DNA of 64,000 nucleotides from Halorubrum hochsteinianum. GTDB lineage: Archaea; Halobacteriota; Halobacteria; Halobacteriales; Haloferacaceae. Position numbers and translations under genes: made by a program. Of the stretch, positions 25,109 to 34,172 are shown piece after piece (the first letter of the stretch is position 1; every line of letters begins with the position of its first letter). Below the pieces are notes generated by a model. It searched no databases and was not told the DNA's origin. It saw only the letters and a list, made by a program, of their open reading frames with translations. The stretch lies in assembly GCF_023702125.1 (NCBI RefSeq), contig NZ_CP098415.1, forward strand, positions 2,232,001-2,296,000. The letters are read 5' to 3'.

Positions 25109-26839
25109 ATGTCCACGACACGACAGCGCCGCCCGGGGATCCGCGGGCGGTACGAGGCCCTCCTCTGGCGGACGATGGACGGTCTCGGCGTCACTGAGTC
25201 CATAGAGCGGAAGGTCGTCGCGGCCGTCGGGATCCAGTTTCTCGTCACCGTCGGCATCTTCCTCACGCAGTTCGTTCTCGCCGGGACGGCCGCGTACGCG
25301 GTCTCCGGCGTCCTGTTCGTCGGGGCGGTCGTCGCCATCTACAACACCCTGCTCGTCGTCCGGCGCGACTTCGCCGGACCGATCCGGGCGTTAGAGCGCG
25401 AGGCGGAGGCGATCGCCGCCGGCGACCTCGACGGGGCCGGCGGGACCGACGACGCGGCGCTCGACCCGACGCAACCCGACGAGATCGGGAGCCTCGTCGG
25501 CGCGTTCGACGAGGTCCGGGGGTACCTCACGACCGTCGACGCGCAGGCGGAGGCGATCGCGGCACAGGAGTTCGACGACGCCGCGCTCGACGAGGCGGTC
25601 CCCGGCTCCTTCGGCGAGTCGCTCGACGAGATGGCCGACAACCTCGCCGCGTACACCACCGAGACGGAGGCGCTCGTCGACGCGTTCGGCGACGCCGCGG
25701 AGCGCGCGCAGGCCGGCGACCTGACCGCGACGATCGATGGGGAGGCGCTGGCGACCGACGAAGACCGGTACGCGGAGCTCGTCGACAACTACAACCGGCT
25801 CGTCGCGACGTTGGGCGAGACCCTCGGCGACGTTGGCGCGTTCACGGCGGACGTGGCCGGCACCGCGGACGACGTGCGCGGGAGCATGGACGAGGTCGAC
25901 GACGCGAGCGGCGACGTCGCCGGCTCGGTTCAGGAGATATCCGACGGCGCGGCCGAGCAGACCGAGGAGCTGGAGGCGATCGCCGGCGAGATGAACACGC
26001 TGTCGGCGACGGTCGAGGAGATCGCGGCGAGCGCAGACGACGCGGCCGAGACGGCCCGCGACGCGGCGGAGCGCGGCCGCTCGGGCCGCGAGGAGGCCGC
26101 CGAGGCGATCGCAGAGCTGGAGACGCTGGAGGCGCGGATCGGCGAGACGGCCGCCGCGGTCACCGATCTGGCGGAACGGGTCGGCGAGATCGACGAGATC
26201 GCGGCCGTGATCGACGAGATCGCCGAGGAGACCAACCTGCTCGCGCTGAACGCCTCGATCGAGGCCGCCCGGGCCGACGGCTCCGGCGACGGGTTCGCGG
26301 TCGTCGCCGACGAGGTGAAGTCGCTCGCGGAGGAGACCCGCGAGTCCGCCGCGGAGATCTCCGGGCGCATCGAGGCGGTCCAGGAGGCGTCCGCCGAGAC
26401 CGCCGCCGACGCCGAGGCGATGGAGGCGCAGGTCGCGGAGGGGGTCGAGACGATCGAGTCCACGCTGCGGGAGTTCGAGGGGGTCGTCGAGGACGTGACG
26501 ACCGTCGACGAGACCGTCCAGGAGATAAGCGACGCGACGGACGACCAGGCGCGCACGACGCAGGAGGTCGTCGACATGGTCGACGGGGTCGCCTCCGTGA
26601 GCAAGCAGACCGCCACCGAGGCCGAGACCGTCGCGGCCGCGGCCGAGGAACAGACCGCGACCGTCTCCGAGGTGACGGAACGTGTCCACACCCTCTCGGA
26701 CCAGTCCGACGAGCTACTGGCGCGGCTGAACGAGTTCGAGGTCCCGGGCGACGCGGACGGGATCGGGACCGCGGCCGGCGGGCCGGGAGCGTCGGGAGAC
26801 GCCGGCGCGCGCTCGGCGACGCCCGGCGATGACGACTGA
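25109..26839 (+). CDS. Methyl-accepting chemotaxis transducer (Htr) without external domain
   Basis: A 576-residue signalling protein. Two hydrophobic helices at about 35-57 and 60-83 are separated by only a few residues, so there is no extracellular ligand domain. A HAMP-like region ([19 protein letters not shown], about 90-140) and a second HAMP-like repeat lead into the long helical MCP domain. The hairpin tip that binds CheA/CheW is at about 370-410 ([41 protein letters not shown]). Methylation-site-rich Glu/Gln helices flank it. It probably senses a cytoplasmic or membrane signal or partners with a separate receptor. No che genes are nearby. Confidence 0.92.
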   Translation: MSTTRQRRPGIRGRYEALLWRTMDGLGVTESIERKVVAAVGIQFLVTVGIFLTQFVLAGTAAYAVSGVLFVGAVVAIYNTLLVVRRDFAGPIRALEREAEAIAAGDLDGAGGTDDAALDPTQPDEIGSLVGAFDEVRGYLTTVDAQAEAIAAQEFDDAALDEAVPGSFGESLDEMADNLAAYTTETEALVDAFGDAAERAQAGDLTATIDGEALATDEDRYAELVDNYNRLVATLGETLGDVGAFTADVAGTADDVRGSMDEVDDASGDVAGSVQEISDGAAEQTEELEAIAGEMNTLSATVEEIAASADDAAETARDAAERGRSGREEAAEAIAELETLEARIGETAAAVTDLAERVGEIDEIAAVIDEIAEETNLLALNASIEAARADGSGDGFAVVADEVKSLAEETRESAAEISGRIEAVQEASAETAADAEAMEAQVAEGVETIESTLREFEGVVEDVTTVDETVQEISDATDDQARTTQEVVDMVDGVASVSKQTATEAETVAAAAEEQTATVSEVTERVHTLSDQSDELLARLNEFEVPGDADGIGTAAGGPGASGDAGARSATPGDDD

Positions 26840-26853
26840 GGAAGAAAGCGCCG

Positions 26854-27093
26854 CTATTCCGAGCGACCGCGACCGCCGAGCGCCGGGAGGTCGACGCCGA
26901 TCTCGCCGAGGAGCGCGCCGACCGCGGCGTAGCCCAGCACGGCCACCGCACTGATCAGCAGGACCTGTCCGACGACGACGAGGAGCGCCGACAGCGGGTC
27001 GCCGGCACCGAGGATCAGGTCGTTCAGGAAGATGTCGACGAACCGGCCGACGTCCCCGACCAGCCGCGAGACGAAGTCGATGAGCGCCATCAT
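26854..27093 (-). CDS. 79-residue small membrane protein
   Basis: A short protein with an amphipathic N-terminus (MMALIDFVSRLVGDVGRFVDIFLNDLILG) and one long hydrophobic helix or helix pair (PLSALLVVVGQVLLISAVAVLGYAAVGALLGEIGV), ending in a Gly/Arg tail. Two adjacent Met codons could serve as start. It lies between the convergent transducer and the co-oriented DoxX-like gene. No function recognised. Confidence 0.65.
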   Translation of the reverse strand: MMALIDFVSRLVGDVGRFVDIFLNDLILGAGDPLSALLVVVGQVLLISAVAVLGYAAVGALLGEIGVDLPALGGRGRSE

Positions 27094-27156
27094 GGGCCAC
27101 GGTTGTACCGGGGGGTACTTGGGTGTTGAGTTCCCGGCGGCGTCTCGCTCGCCCGG

Positions 27157-27657
27157 CTACGTGTCGGACGACGCCGATCCCGTCGGCGCTGAGTCCCCCG
27201 CCGACGTCGACTCCGCCGGGCGCGCGTACCGCAGCGCCCAGCCGATCAGGACCGCCTGAAACGGCAGCCGGACCCACGCCGCCAGCCGCGCGACGCCCGC
27301 GAACCGCTCCGGGACGAGGTCGTTCAGGGTGTCGCTCCGAGCGAGGTGGACGTTCGCCGGGAACACGGCGACGAGGAGGGCGGCGATCCCCCACGCCGAC
27401 GGGCGTCGCGTCCGCCGCAGCGCGACCCCGGGCCCGAGGACGACCTCGGCGACCCCGGAGAGGTACACGAGCGCGACCGGTTTGGGAAACGACGGCGGGA
27501 TCGCCGCCGCGAAGCGCTTCGGCGCGAGGAAGTGAGCGATTCCGGCGGCGACGTACGTCGCGCCCATCAGCGGCGCGAGCGACCGCCCGGAGTCGCCGGG
27601 GTCGCCGGAGTCGGCGGAGTCGGTCTCGTCGTCGAACTCGATTTCGCCGTCGGTCAT
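27157..27657 (-). CDS. DoxX-like membrane protein
   Basis: A 166-residue protein with an acidic N-terminus followed by four helices typical of DoxX/DoxD-like proteins: LMGATYVAAGIAHFLAPKRFAAAIPP, PVALVYLSGVAEVVLGPGVAL, WGIAALLVAVFPANVHLA and LPFQAVLIGWALRYA. AGIAHFLAP and LSGVAEVVLGxGV are the usual signature positions. The ATG (MTDGEIEFDDE) is preceded by a GGCGAGG Shine-Dalgarno-like sequence. Role unknown; relatives are linked to quinol or redox processes. Divergent from the site-2 protease gene. Confidence 0.82.
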   Translation of the reverse strand: MTDGEIEFDDETDSADSGDPGDSGRSLAPLMGATYVAAGIAHFLAPKRFAAAIPPSFPKPVALVYLSGVAEVVLGPGVALRRTRRPSAWGIAALLVAVFPANVHLARSDTLNDLVPERFAGVARLAAWVRLPFQAVLIGWALRYARPAESTSAGDSAPTGSASSDT

Positions 27658-27770
27658 ACCTCGCCACACGAGCGGGAGAGATATCAGTCCTCGGCGTGGG
27701 TCTCCGGAACCCTCGCTGCGGGTTCCGGGAACCGAACCCCTTAGGGACGGTCGAACCCAACACGTCGGTA

Positions 27771-29672
27771 ATGAACACGTTGTTCTGGGTGCTCACCGGG
27801 GTCCTCGCGTACTCCGCGGTCGCGATGTGGCTGCGGAACAGGGGGAGCCTCCCGGACGCGGTCCGCGTCTCCGGCCCGGTGTTGACCCTCCGGACCCTCC
27901 GCGGGCGCGCCTTCCTCGGCCGGCTCGCGACGCCGAAGCGGCTCTGGCGCGCGGTCGCCAACCTCGGGCTGGGCGGGGCGCTGGTGGCGATGGTGGCGTC
28001 GTTCGCGCTCATCCTCTCGTCGGCGATGTCGGCGTTCTCGAACGCGCAGCCCTCGGCGATCCAGCAGCCGCAGAACTTCCTCATCATCCCGGGCGTCAAC
28101 GACTTCCTCCCGCTGTCGGTCGCGCCCGAGATCGTCGCCGGCCTCGCGGTGGCAATGGTGATCCACGAGGGGGCCCACGGCCTCGTCTGTCGGGTCGAGG
28201 ACATCGACATCGACTCGATGGGGCTCGTCTTCTTCGCGCTGCTCCCCGTCGGCGCGTTCGTCGAACCCGACGAGGAGGCGACCCAGGAGGCCTCCCGCGG
28301 TGCCCGCGCCCGGATGTTCGCGGCGGGCGTCACCGCGAACACGGTGCTGACGGTCGTCGTCTTCGCGCTGCTGTTCGGTCCCGTCGTCGGGGCCATCTCG
28401 CCCGCGGCGGGGTACGCGGTCGGCGAGGTGAACCCCGATTCCCCGGCGGCCGCGGCGGACATCTCGCAGGGCGACCGGATCGTCGAGGTCGCCGGGACCC
28501 CGATCGAGACGAGCGGCGAGTTCGAGTCGGCGGTCGCCGACGCCGGCGACTCGGTCGCGCTCACCGTCGACGACGGCGATAGTCGGGAGACGCTGACGGT
28601 CGACCGCGAGCTACAGGTCGTCGGCTCCGCCGGCGGCAACCCCCTCGGCGTGACGATCGAGGGCTCGCCCGTGACGGTCGCGGCCGTGAACGGCGAACCC
28701 GTCGCGACCGAGTCGGACTTCTTCGCCGCGGTCGGCGACGACGAGCGCGCGACGCTCACGGTGACCGGCAACGCGAGCGTCCTCGACCCAGTCCGCGACG
28801 CGCCCGGGGCCGAGGACGCGCCCGGCGTCGAGACGGCAGACGACGAGGCCGCCGTCACCGTCCCCGACGTGTCGATCGGCGCGTACGTCGTCGGCGTTCA
28901 GGAGGGCGGCCCGATCCACGACGCGGGCGCGGCCCTCGGCGAGCCGCTGACGGTCGTCTCCATCGACGGCGAGCGCGTCGTCGACGAGGAGGGGCTCTCA
29001 GCGGTGCTCGGCGAGCGCGAGCCGGGCGAGACCGTCCCCGTCACGGCCTACGACGCCGACGGCGAGCGCACCACCTACGACGTGGAACTCGACCCGCACC
29101 CGAACCGCGACGGCGGCTTCATCGGGGTCAGCGTCTTCCCCGGCACGAGCGGGCTCGCGCTCGACGACGTGGGGGTCACCGAGTACCCCGCGGGCGCGTA
29201 CCTCGAACTGCTCGGCGGCGACGGCGGCCAGGGCGCGGGCGACGGGCTCGCGCTCGGCGGCGTCACCGACTCGCCGCTCGGGCTGGTGTTCGTCGCGCTC
29301 ATCCTCCCGCTCGGCAGCCTGTTCGGGCTCCCGTTCAACTTCGCGGGGTTCACCGGCGACCTGACCAACTTCTTCGTCGTCGAGGGGCCGCTCGCGGCGC
29401 TCGGCGGCGGCGTCTTCCTGCTGGCGAACCTCCTCTTCTGGTCCGGGTGGATCAACATCCAGCTGGCGCTGTTCAACTGCCTCCCGGCGTTCCCGCTCGA
29501 CGGCGGGCGCATCCTCCGGATGGTCGCCGAGGCGGTGATCAGCCGCGTCCCGATTGGCGATCGGCACGCCGCAGTACGGACGATCACGGTCTCGTCCGGG
29601 CTCGTCATGCTGGCCGGGCTGATCGCGATGATCTTCGGCAACCAGATCCTCACCGCGCTCGGGCTGAGCTGA
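27771..29672 (+). CDS. Site-2 protease (M50 family) with PDZ domains
   Basis: A 633-residue intramembrane metalloprotease of the S2P/RseP group. Zn-binding HEGAH is at residues 132-136 in MVIHEGAHGL, within a helix. The third ligand is in the C-terminal NCLPAFPLDGGRIL (LDG motif). Two PDZ-like domains lie between them, around 215-290 (DISQGDRIVEVAGTPIETSGEF) and 360-450 (GPIHDAGAALGEPLTVVSIDG). Around six to eight transmembrane helices are visible. It would cleave membrane-anchored substrates, possibly regulators. The ATG starts directly at the first helix (MNTLFWVLTGVLAYSAVAMW) after a promoter with a CTTAGGG-type stretch; the upstream frame is Arg/Pro-rich and not coding. Confidence 0.92.
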   Translation: MNTLFWVLTGVLAYSAVAMWLRNRGSLPDAVRVSGPVLTLRTLRGRAFLGRLATPKRLWRAVANLGLGGALVAMVASFALILSSAMSAFSNAQPSAIQQPQNFLIIPGVNDFLPLSVAPEIVAGLAVAMVIHEGAHGLVCRVEDIDIDSMGLVFFALLPVGAFVEPDEEATQEASRGARARMFAAGVTANTVLTVVVFALLFGPVVGAISPAAGYAVGEVNPDSPAAAADISQGDRIVEVAGTPIETSGEFESAVADAGDSVALTVDDGDSRETLTVDRELQVVGSAGGNPLGVTIEGSPVTVAAVNGEPVATESDFFAAVGDDERATLTVTGNASVLDPVRDAPGAEDAPGVETADDEAAVTVPDVSIGAYVVGVQEGGPIHDAGAALGEPLTVVSIDGERVVDEEGLSAVLGEREPGETVPVTAYDADGERTTYDVELDPHPNRDGGFIGVSVFPGTSGLALDDVGVTEYPAGAYLELLGGDGGQGAGDGLALGGVTDSPLGLVFVALILPLGSLFGLPFNFAGFTGDLTNFFVVEGPLAALGGGVFLLANLLFWSGWINIQLALFNCLPAFPLDGGRILRMVAEAVISRVPIGDRHAAVRTITVSSGLVMLAGLIAMIFGNQILTALGLS

Positions 29673-29766
29673 TCCGCGACCGGACCTCACCGAGCGCGTC
29701 CCCTCGCCCGGATCTCCGCCCGCATCCGAGGGAAACGCGTTTCCCCGGCGGGCGCGACGCCCTCGT

Positions 29767-31011
29767 ATGACCCGCTCGCGGACCGTCGAACTCGAGGGGC
29801 ACATCATCGACAGCGGCACGATGCAGCGCTGCTTCGGCGCGGTGATGGATCTGGGCGGCTCGTTCGACGTCGAGCAGTTCGACGTGGGGAAACACGAGAC
29901 GGAAGAGTCGTACTGTCGGCTGACCGTCTCCGCGGACGACGCCGAGACGCTCCGGGCGATCCTCCACGAGCTCCACCAGAACGGGGCGGTACTGGAGGAC
30001 CCCTCGGCGGTCGACCTCGTCGCCGCGCCCGCGGACAAGGTGGTCCCGCCGGACTTCTACTCCACCACGAACCACCCGACCGAGGTGCTGTACGACGGCG
30101 AGTGGATCGACGTCGAGCGGATCGAGATGGACTGCGCGCTGGTGGTTGACCCCGACGGTAGCGAAGACGGATCCGCCCGCGCCTACACTAAGACGCTCAA
30201 CGCGGTCGAGGAGGGGGACCTCGTCGCGACCGACGAGTCCGGGATCCGAGTGAATCCCCCGGAACGCCCGCGGAGCGGCGGCGGCGCGTTCGGCTTCATG
30301 CAGGGCGGCGTCTCCGCCGAGCGCCCCTCGGAATCGACGATCCGCGAGGTCGCCGCTGAGCTTCGCGCGGTGAAGGAGGACGGCGGGAACGTGATGGTCG
30401 TCGCCGGCCCGGCGGTGATCCACTCGGGGGCGGGCGACGCGCTCGCCGACCTCGTCGCCGCGGGCTACGTCGACGCGCTCTCTGCGGGCAACGGGTTCGC
30501 CACCCACGACCTCGAACGCTCCATCTACGGCACGTCGCTCGGGATGAACGTGGAGACGCTCGAACACCCGCGGAAGGGCCACAAACACCACATCTGGACC
30601 ATCTCGGAGATCATCCGGGCCGGCGGAATCGAGGCGGCCGTCGAGGACGGGATCGTCTCGGAGGGCGTGATGTACGAGTGCGTCCGAAACGACGTGGACA
30701 CCGTCCTCGCGGGGTCGATCCGCGACGACGGGCCGCTCCCGGACACGATTACCGACGCGGTGGAGGCGCAGGACGCGATCCGCGGGCAGGCCCACGAGGC
30801 CGACCTCGTGATCATGCTCGCCACGCTGCTCCACTCGGTCGCGGTGGGGAACTGCCTCCCCTCGACGACGAAGACCGTGTGCGTCGACATCAACCCCGCC
30901 ACGGTCACCCAACTGCTCGACCGCGGCTCCGCGCAGGCGATCGGGATGGTCACCGACATCGGGACGTTCGTGCCGACGCTCGCGGAGTTCGTGCTGGAGG
31001 GAGACGAATGA
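29767..31011 (+). CDS. LOR/SDH-family ornithine cyclodeaminase-type protein
   Basis: A 414-residue protein of the archaeal LOR/SDH bifunctional-enzyme family (TIGR00300 type). The N-terminal half (TVELEGHIIDSGTMQRCFGAVMDLGGSFDVEQFDVGKHETEESYCRLTV, about 1-100) is the conserved LOR-type regulatory part. The C-terminal half (about 200-410) carries VMVVAGPAVIHSGAGDALADLVAAGYVDALSAGNGFATHDLERS and ATLLHSVAVGNCLPSTTKTVCVDINPATVTQLLDRG, including a nucleotide-binding region. A methanogen relative acts as an ornithine cyclodeaminase making proline; I infer that for this one. It overlaps the next gene by ATGA and so is coupled to it. Confidence 0.87.
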   Translation: MTRSRTVELEGHIIDSGTMQRCFGAVMDLGGSFDVEQFDVGKHETEESYCRLTVSADDAETLRAILHELHQNGAVLEDPSAVDLVAAPADKVVPPDFYSTTNHPTEVLYDGEWIDVERIEMDCALVVDPDGSEDGSARAYTKTLNAVEEGDLVATDESGIRVNPPERPRSGGGAFGFMQGGVSAERPSESTIREVAAELRAVKEDGGNVMVVAGPAVIHSGAGDALADLVAAGYVDALSAGNGFATHDLERSIYGTSLGMNVETLEHPRKGHKHHIWTISEIIRAGGIEAAVEDGIVSEGVMYECVRNDVDTVLAGSIRDDGPLPDTITDAVEAQDAIRGQAHEADLVIMLATLLHSVAVGNCLPSTTKTVCVDINPATVTQLLDRGSAQAIGMVTDIGTFVPTLAEFVLEGDE

Positions 31012-31520
31012 CGCTCGAAATCCGCCCCTACGACCGCGAGCGCGACGCCGACGGGCTGTACGAGTCGAAGGTCGCCTTCGAGCGCGGCCTCGGTGAGAAC
31101 ACCGGCGGCGACGGGAAGGCGGCCGCCTACGAGGGCAAACTCACGGACGCCTACCGCGAGCGGTGGCTCGACTGGGTCGACCGCTGTGTCGGCGACGACC
31201 CCCGGTGCGTGACCGTCGCGGTCGACTCCCGGACCGAATCGGTGGTCGGCTACGTCTTCGTCCTCCCCGAGCGACTGGCGATGATATGGGACGCGGCGGT
31301 CCTCAACGAGCTGTACGTCGCGCCCGACCACCGCGGGACCGGCGTCGCCGACGACCTGATGGACGCGGCGGTCGCGCTGGCGGCCGACCAGGACCTCCCG
31401 CTCGACCGGCTCGTCCTCGACGTCGACCCCGCCAACGACCGCGCGAAGGGGTTCTACGACCGACACGGGTTCGAGTCGTGGGGCGAGATGGTCGCGCGGC
31501 CGTTGGGCGGCGACGGCTGA
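31008..31520 (+). CDS. GNAT-family N-acetyltransferase
   Basis: A 170-residue acetyl-CoA-dependent transferase. The central strands and the acetyl-CoA loop are visible: SVVGYVFVLPE, NELYVAPDHRGTGVADDLMDAAVALA (motif A, R/Q-x-x-G-x-G/A) and LVLDVDPANDRAKGFYDRHGFE (motif B). The N-terminus MTLEIRPYDRERDADGLYESK is typical of RimI-like proteins. ATGA overlap with the ornithine cyclodeaminase-type gene implies translational coupling; whether it acetylates a related amino acid or is a protein acetylase is unknown. Confidence 0.9.
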   Translation: MTLEIRPYDRERDADGLYESKVAFERGLGENTGGDGKAAAYEGKLTDAYRERWLDWVDRCVGDDPRCVTVAVDSRTESVVGYVFVLPERLAMIWDAAVLNELYVAPDHRGTGVADDLMDAAVALAADQDLPLDRLVLDVDPANDRAKGFYDRHGFESWGEMVARPLGGDG

Positions 31521-31581
31521 CGTCGAGCCGTCTCGTTCCGGGTTCCGAAGCTACAAGCGCGTCCGCCCGCTTTCGACGGGC

Positions 31582-32568
31582 GTGATCCAGATCGGGATCG
31601 TCGGCTGCGGCGTGATCGGGAACCGCCTCGCCGACGCGATAGCCGACCACGAACGGTACGAACTGGCGGCCGCCTGCGACCTCGACGCCGAGCGCGCCGA
31701 GGCGCTCGCGGCCGACCACGGCACCGACCGCACGGCGACGACGACCGACCACGAGGCGCTCGTCGAGACCGACGGGCTCGACGCGGTCTACGTCGGCGTC
31801 CCGCCGCTCGCGCACCGCGAGGTGGTCGCCGACGCGCTCGCGGCCGGCAAACACGTGATCTGCGAGAAGCCGATCGCGGCCGACGCGGCGACGGGCCGCG
31901 AACTGGCGGCGCTCGAAGCGGAGACGGACCGCGTCACCGCGGTGAACCTCCCGTTCCGGTACACGCCCGGGTTCGTCCGGCTGCGGGAGGCGGTCGCCGC
32001 GGGCGAGGTCGGCGACCCGCGCCGCGTCGAACTCCGCTTCCGGTTCCCGCAGTGGCCCCGCGAGTGGCAGGACGTGGCGTGGCTGGAGTCGCGCGAGCAG
32101 GGCGGCCCGCTGCGCGAGGTCGGGACGCACTTCCTGTTCGGGGTCCAGGAGCTGTTCGGCCCGATCGAGACCGTCTCCGCGGACGTGGGGTACTCGGGGC
32201 CGGACGCGTACGAGGACGACGTAGTCGGGAGCTTCCGCGCGGACGGCGTCCGCGGGACGGTCGACCTGCTCTGCGACCACGAGGGCGACGAGGAGAACGC
32301 GATCACCGTCGTCGGCGACGACGCGTCGCTGTCGCTGACGGAGTGGTACCGACTGATCCGGGACCGCGGGCGCGAGGGCGAGACGACGCTCGTCGACGAG
32401 CGCGGCGACACCGTGACGGCCCTCCTCACCGAGTTCGCGGGCGCGGTCGACGGCGACGGCGGCGACCTCGTCTCGTTCGCGGAGGCGACCCGCGTTCAGG
32501 AAGTGCTCGACGCGGTCCACGCCTCCGAGGGCGACCGCGTTCGGCCGGGAGTCGACGGCCGGGAGTGA
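31582..32568 (+). CDS. Gfo/Idh/MocA-family oxidoreductase
   Basis: A 328-residue NAD(P)-dependent dehydrogenase. The Rossmann motif GIVGCGVIGNRLADAI lies at the N-terminus, and the catalytic Lys is in the conserved CEKPIAADAATG at about 95-106. The C-terminal sheet domain includes EVGTHFLFGVQELFGPIETVSADV with the family His. Start codon is GTG. These enzymes act on sugars, inositol or sugar acids; the substrate here is not evident. Sixty-two bases separate it from the acetyltransferase gene, so it may be a separate unit. Confidence 0.9.
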   Translation: MIQIGIVGCGVIGNRLADAIADHERYELAAACDLDAERAEALAADHGTDRTATTTDHEALVETDGLDAVYVGVPPLAHREVVADALAAGKHVICEKPIAADAATGRELAALEAETDRVTAVNLPFRYTPGFVRLREAVAAGEVGDPRRVELRFRFPQWPREWQDVAWLESREQGGPLREVGTHFLFGVQELFGPIETVSADVGYSGPDAYEDDVVGSFRADGVRGTVDLLCDHEGDEENAITVVGDDASLSLTEWYRLIRDRGREGETTLVDERGDTVTALLTEFAGAVDGDGGDLVSFAEATRVQEVLDAVHASEGDRVRPGVDGRE

Positions 32569-32637
32569 GTCACCCGCGGAGTCGCGGGCCGGGAACGGCC
32601 GGCAGGAATTGTGTGTTCCTCGGACCCACCTCCGCGT

Positions 32638-33063
32638 ATGAGCTACCTCGTTGCGACCGACGGGTCGACGGAGAGCGACGAAGCCGTCCGGTACGCGGCG
32701 CGGCAGGCGGTCGCGTTCTACGAGACGCTCGAAATCGCCCACGTCCTGACGCCGGACTCGGAGCTGGTCGACGGGACGATCATCCTCCCGGGCGAGGAGG
32801 CCGCGGTCGAGGCGGGACAGGGCGTCTTGGAGAACGCCCGCGACATCGCCGAAGCGGCGGTCGGCGACGAGTCGATCGACGTGGAGACCCAGCTCCTCAC
32901 CGGCCGCCCCGCCGACGCGATCACCGAGTACGCGGCCGACGGGGCCGTCGACGCGATCTACGTCGGTCACCGCGGCCTCTCGGAGGAGCGCGAACAGGTT
33001 GTCGGCAGCGTCGCGAAGAGCGTCGTCGACAAGGCCGACGTGCCGGTGACGGTGATCCGATAG
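32638..33063 (+). CDS. Universal stress protein (UspA family)
   Basis: A 141-residue single-domain UspA protein (MSYLVATDGSTESDEAVRYAARQAV...) with the ATP-binding loop near its end, VGHRGLSEEREQVVGSVAKSVVDKADVPVTVIR, where GS(V)AKSVV is the phosphate-binding part. A middle insertion (ELVDGTIILPGEEAAVEAG) is usual for haloarchaeal members. The start is the ATG beginning the first beta strand. One of four UspA genes in the window, none adjacent to each other. Usually stress-related nucleotide-binding proteins. Confidence 0.92.
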   Translation: MSYLVATDGSTESDEAVRYAARQAVAFYETLEIAHVLTPDSELVDGTIILPGEEAAVEAGQGVLENARDIAEAAVGDESIDVETQLLTGRPADAITEYAADGAVDAIYVGHRGLSEEREQVVGSVAKSVVDKADVPVTVIR

Positions 33064-33180
33064 CGCCGGCCGGCGGACGCCGCGGCGAGGGCCGTCGCGG
33101 GTCGCGGGTGCGTCAGAGACGCTGGCAAGGACCTCCGTTATCCGGTCTTCAAAAGTAGTTGGGCACGTAACCTGTACTCG

Positions 33181-34053
33181 ATGCCAGAAGACGTACTCGT
33201 CACGGCGGACTGGGTGGAAGACCACCTGGACGACTTCCAGAGCGACGACTCGGACTTCCGACTCGTCGAGATCAACAACCCGACCGTCACCGACGAGTCG
33301 GAGTACACCCCCTACGAGGAGGGTCACATCCCCGGTGCCCTGAACTTCGAGTGGGACGAGGTCTTCACCGACGAGACGGAGCGCGACATCGTCTCGAAGG
33401 AGGCCTTCGCGGAGCGAAACGGCGTTGGCGGCATCGACGCCGACACGACGGTCGTCGTGTACGGCGGCGGCCGCGTCCCCAACTGGTTCGCGCTGTTCGG
33501 CTACTGGATCTACAAGTACTACGGTCACGACGACATCCGCGTGATCGACGGCGGGAAGGGCTACTGGGTCGCGAACGACTACCCGCTCTCGACCGAGGAG
33601 CCGGACTTCACGCCGCGCGAGTACGAGGCCCGCGGTCCCTTCGAGAGCGTCCGCGCCTACAAGGACGACATCGACAAGGCGATCGAGGAGGGGATCCCGA
33701 TGGTCGACGTCCGCTCGCCCGAGGAGTTCTCCGGCGAGGTCATCGCGCCCGAGGGGCTCAACGAGACCGCCCAGCGCGGCGGCCACATCCCCGGCGCGAG
33801 CAACGTCCCGATCGGGACCACGCTGAACGAGGACGGCACGTTCAAGAGCGCCGACGAGCTCCGCGAGCTGTACGGCGACGCCGGCGTCGACGGCGACGAG
33901 TCGACGATCACCTACTGCCGCGTCGGCGAGCGCTCGTCGATCGAGTGGTTCCTCCTACACGAGCTGCTCGGCTACGACGACGTCCGCAACTACGACGGCT
34001 CGTGGACCGAGTGGGGCAACCTCGTCGGCGCGCCGATCGAGACGGGCGAGTAG
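33181..34053 (+). CDS. Two-domain rhodanese-type sulfurtransferase
   Basis: A 290-residue tandem rhodanese, cytoplasmic, that transfers sulfane sulfur from thiosulfate or 3-mercaptopyruvate to thiophilic acceptors. The first domain (about 1-140) is inactive: at the loop position it has VVYGGGRVPNWF with no Cys. The second domain (about 150-290) carries the catalytic Cys246 in TYCRVGERSSIEWFLL. CRVGER is typical of archaeal thiosulfate sulfurtransferases. The DVRSPEEFSGEV and GHIPGASNVP motifs are present. Own promoter; followed by a bidirectional T-rich terminator. Confidence 0.95.
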   Translation: MPEDVLVTADWVEDHLDDFQSDDSDFRLVEINNPTVTDESEYTPYEEGHIPGALNFEWDEVFTDETERDIVSKEAFAERNGVGGIDADTTVVVYGGGRVPNWFALFGYWIYKYYGHDDIRVIDGGKGYWVANDYPLSTEEPDFTPREYEARGPFESVRAYKDDIDKAIEEGIPMVDVRSPEEFSGEVIAPEGLNETAQRGGHIPGASNVPIGTTLNEDGTFKSADELRELYGDAGVDGDESTITYCRVGERSSIEWFLLHELLGYDDVRNYDGSWTEWGNLVGAPIETGE

Positions 34054-34102
34054 GGACCCGGCGAGCGAACGAGGCCGCGCGACGGCGGGCGTAACGCTCG
34101 CC

Positions 34103-34138
34103 AAAAAACGTGAAAACGCCGCTTTTTTGTTATTTTCT
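34103..34138. terminator. Bidirectional A/T-rich terminator between convergent genes
   Basis: Six A (34103-34108), AAAA, six T (34123-34128) and TTTT (34132-34135) runs lie between the rhodanese (plus) and histidine kinase (minus) 3-prime ends. Each strand therefore carries T-runs just past its gene. AAAAAACG/CGCC-TTTTTT also allow a short hairpin. Confidence 0.6.
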
Positions 34139-34172
34139 GACGGCAGGGGGTTTGAGACGCGGGACTGGGAAG

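Noticed and set aside
30525-33786. Several overlapping minus-strand ORFs of 200-800 codons
   Set aside because: They run antisense to the ornithine cyclodeaminase-type, GNAT, Gfo/Idh/MocA, Usp and rhodanese genes, whose family motifs are unambiguous.
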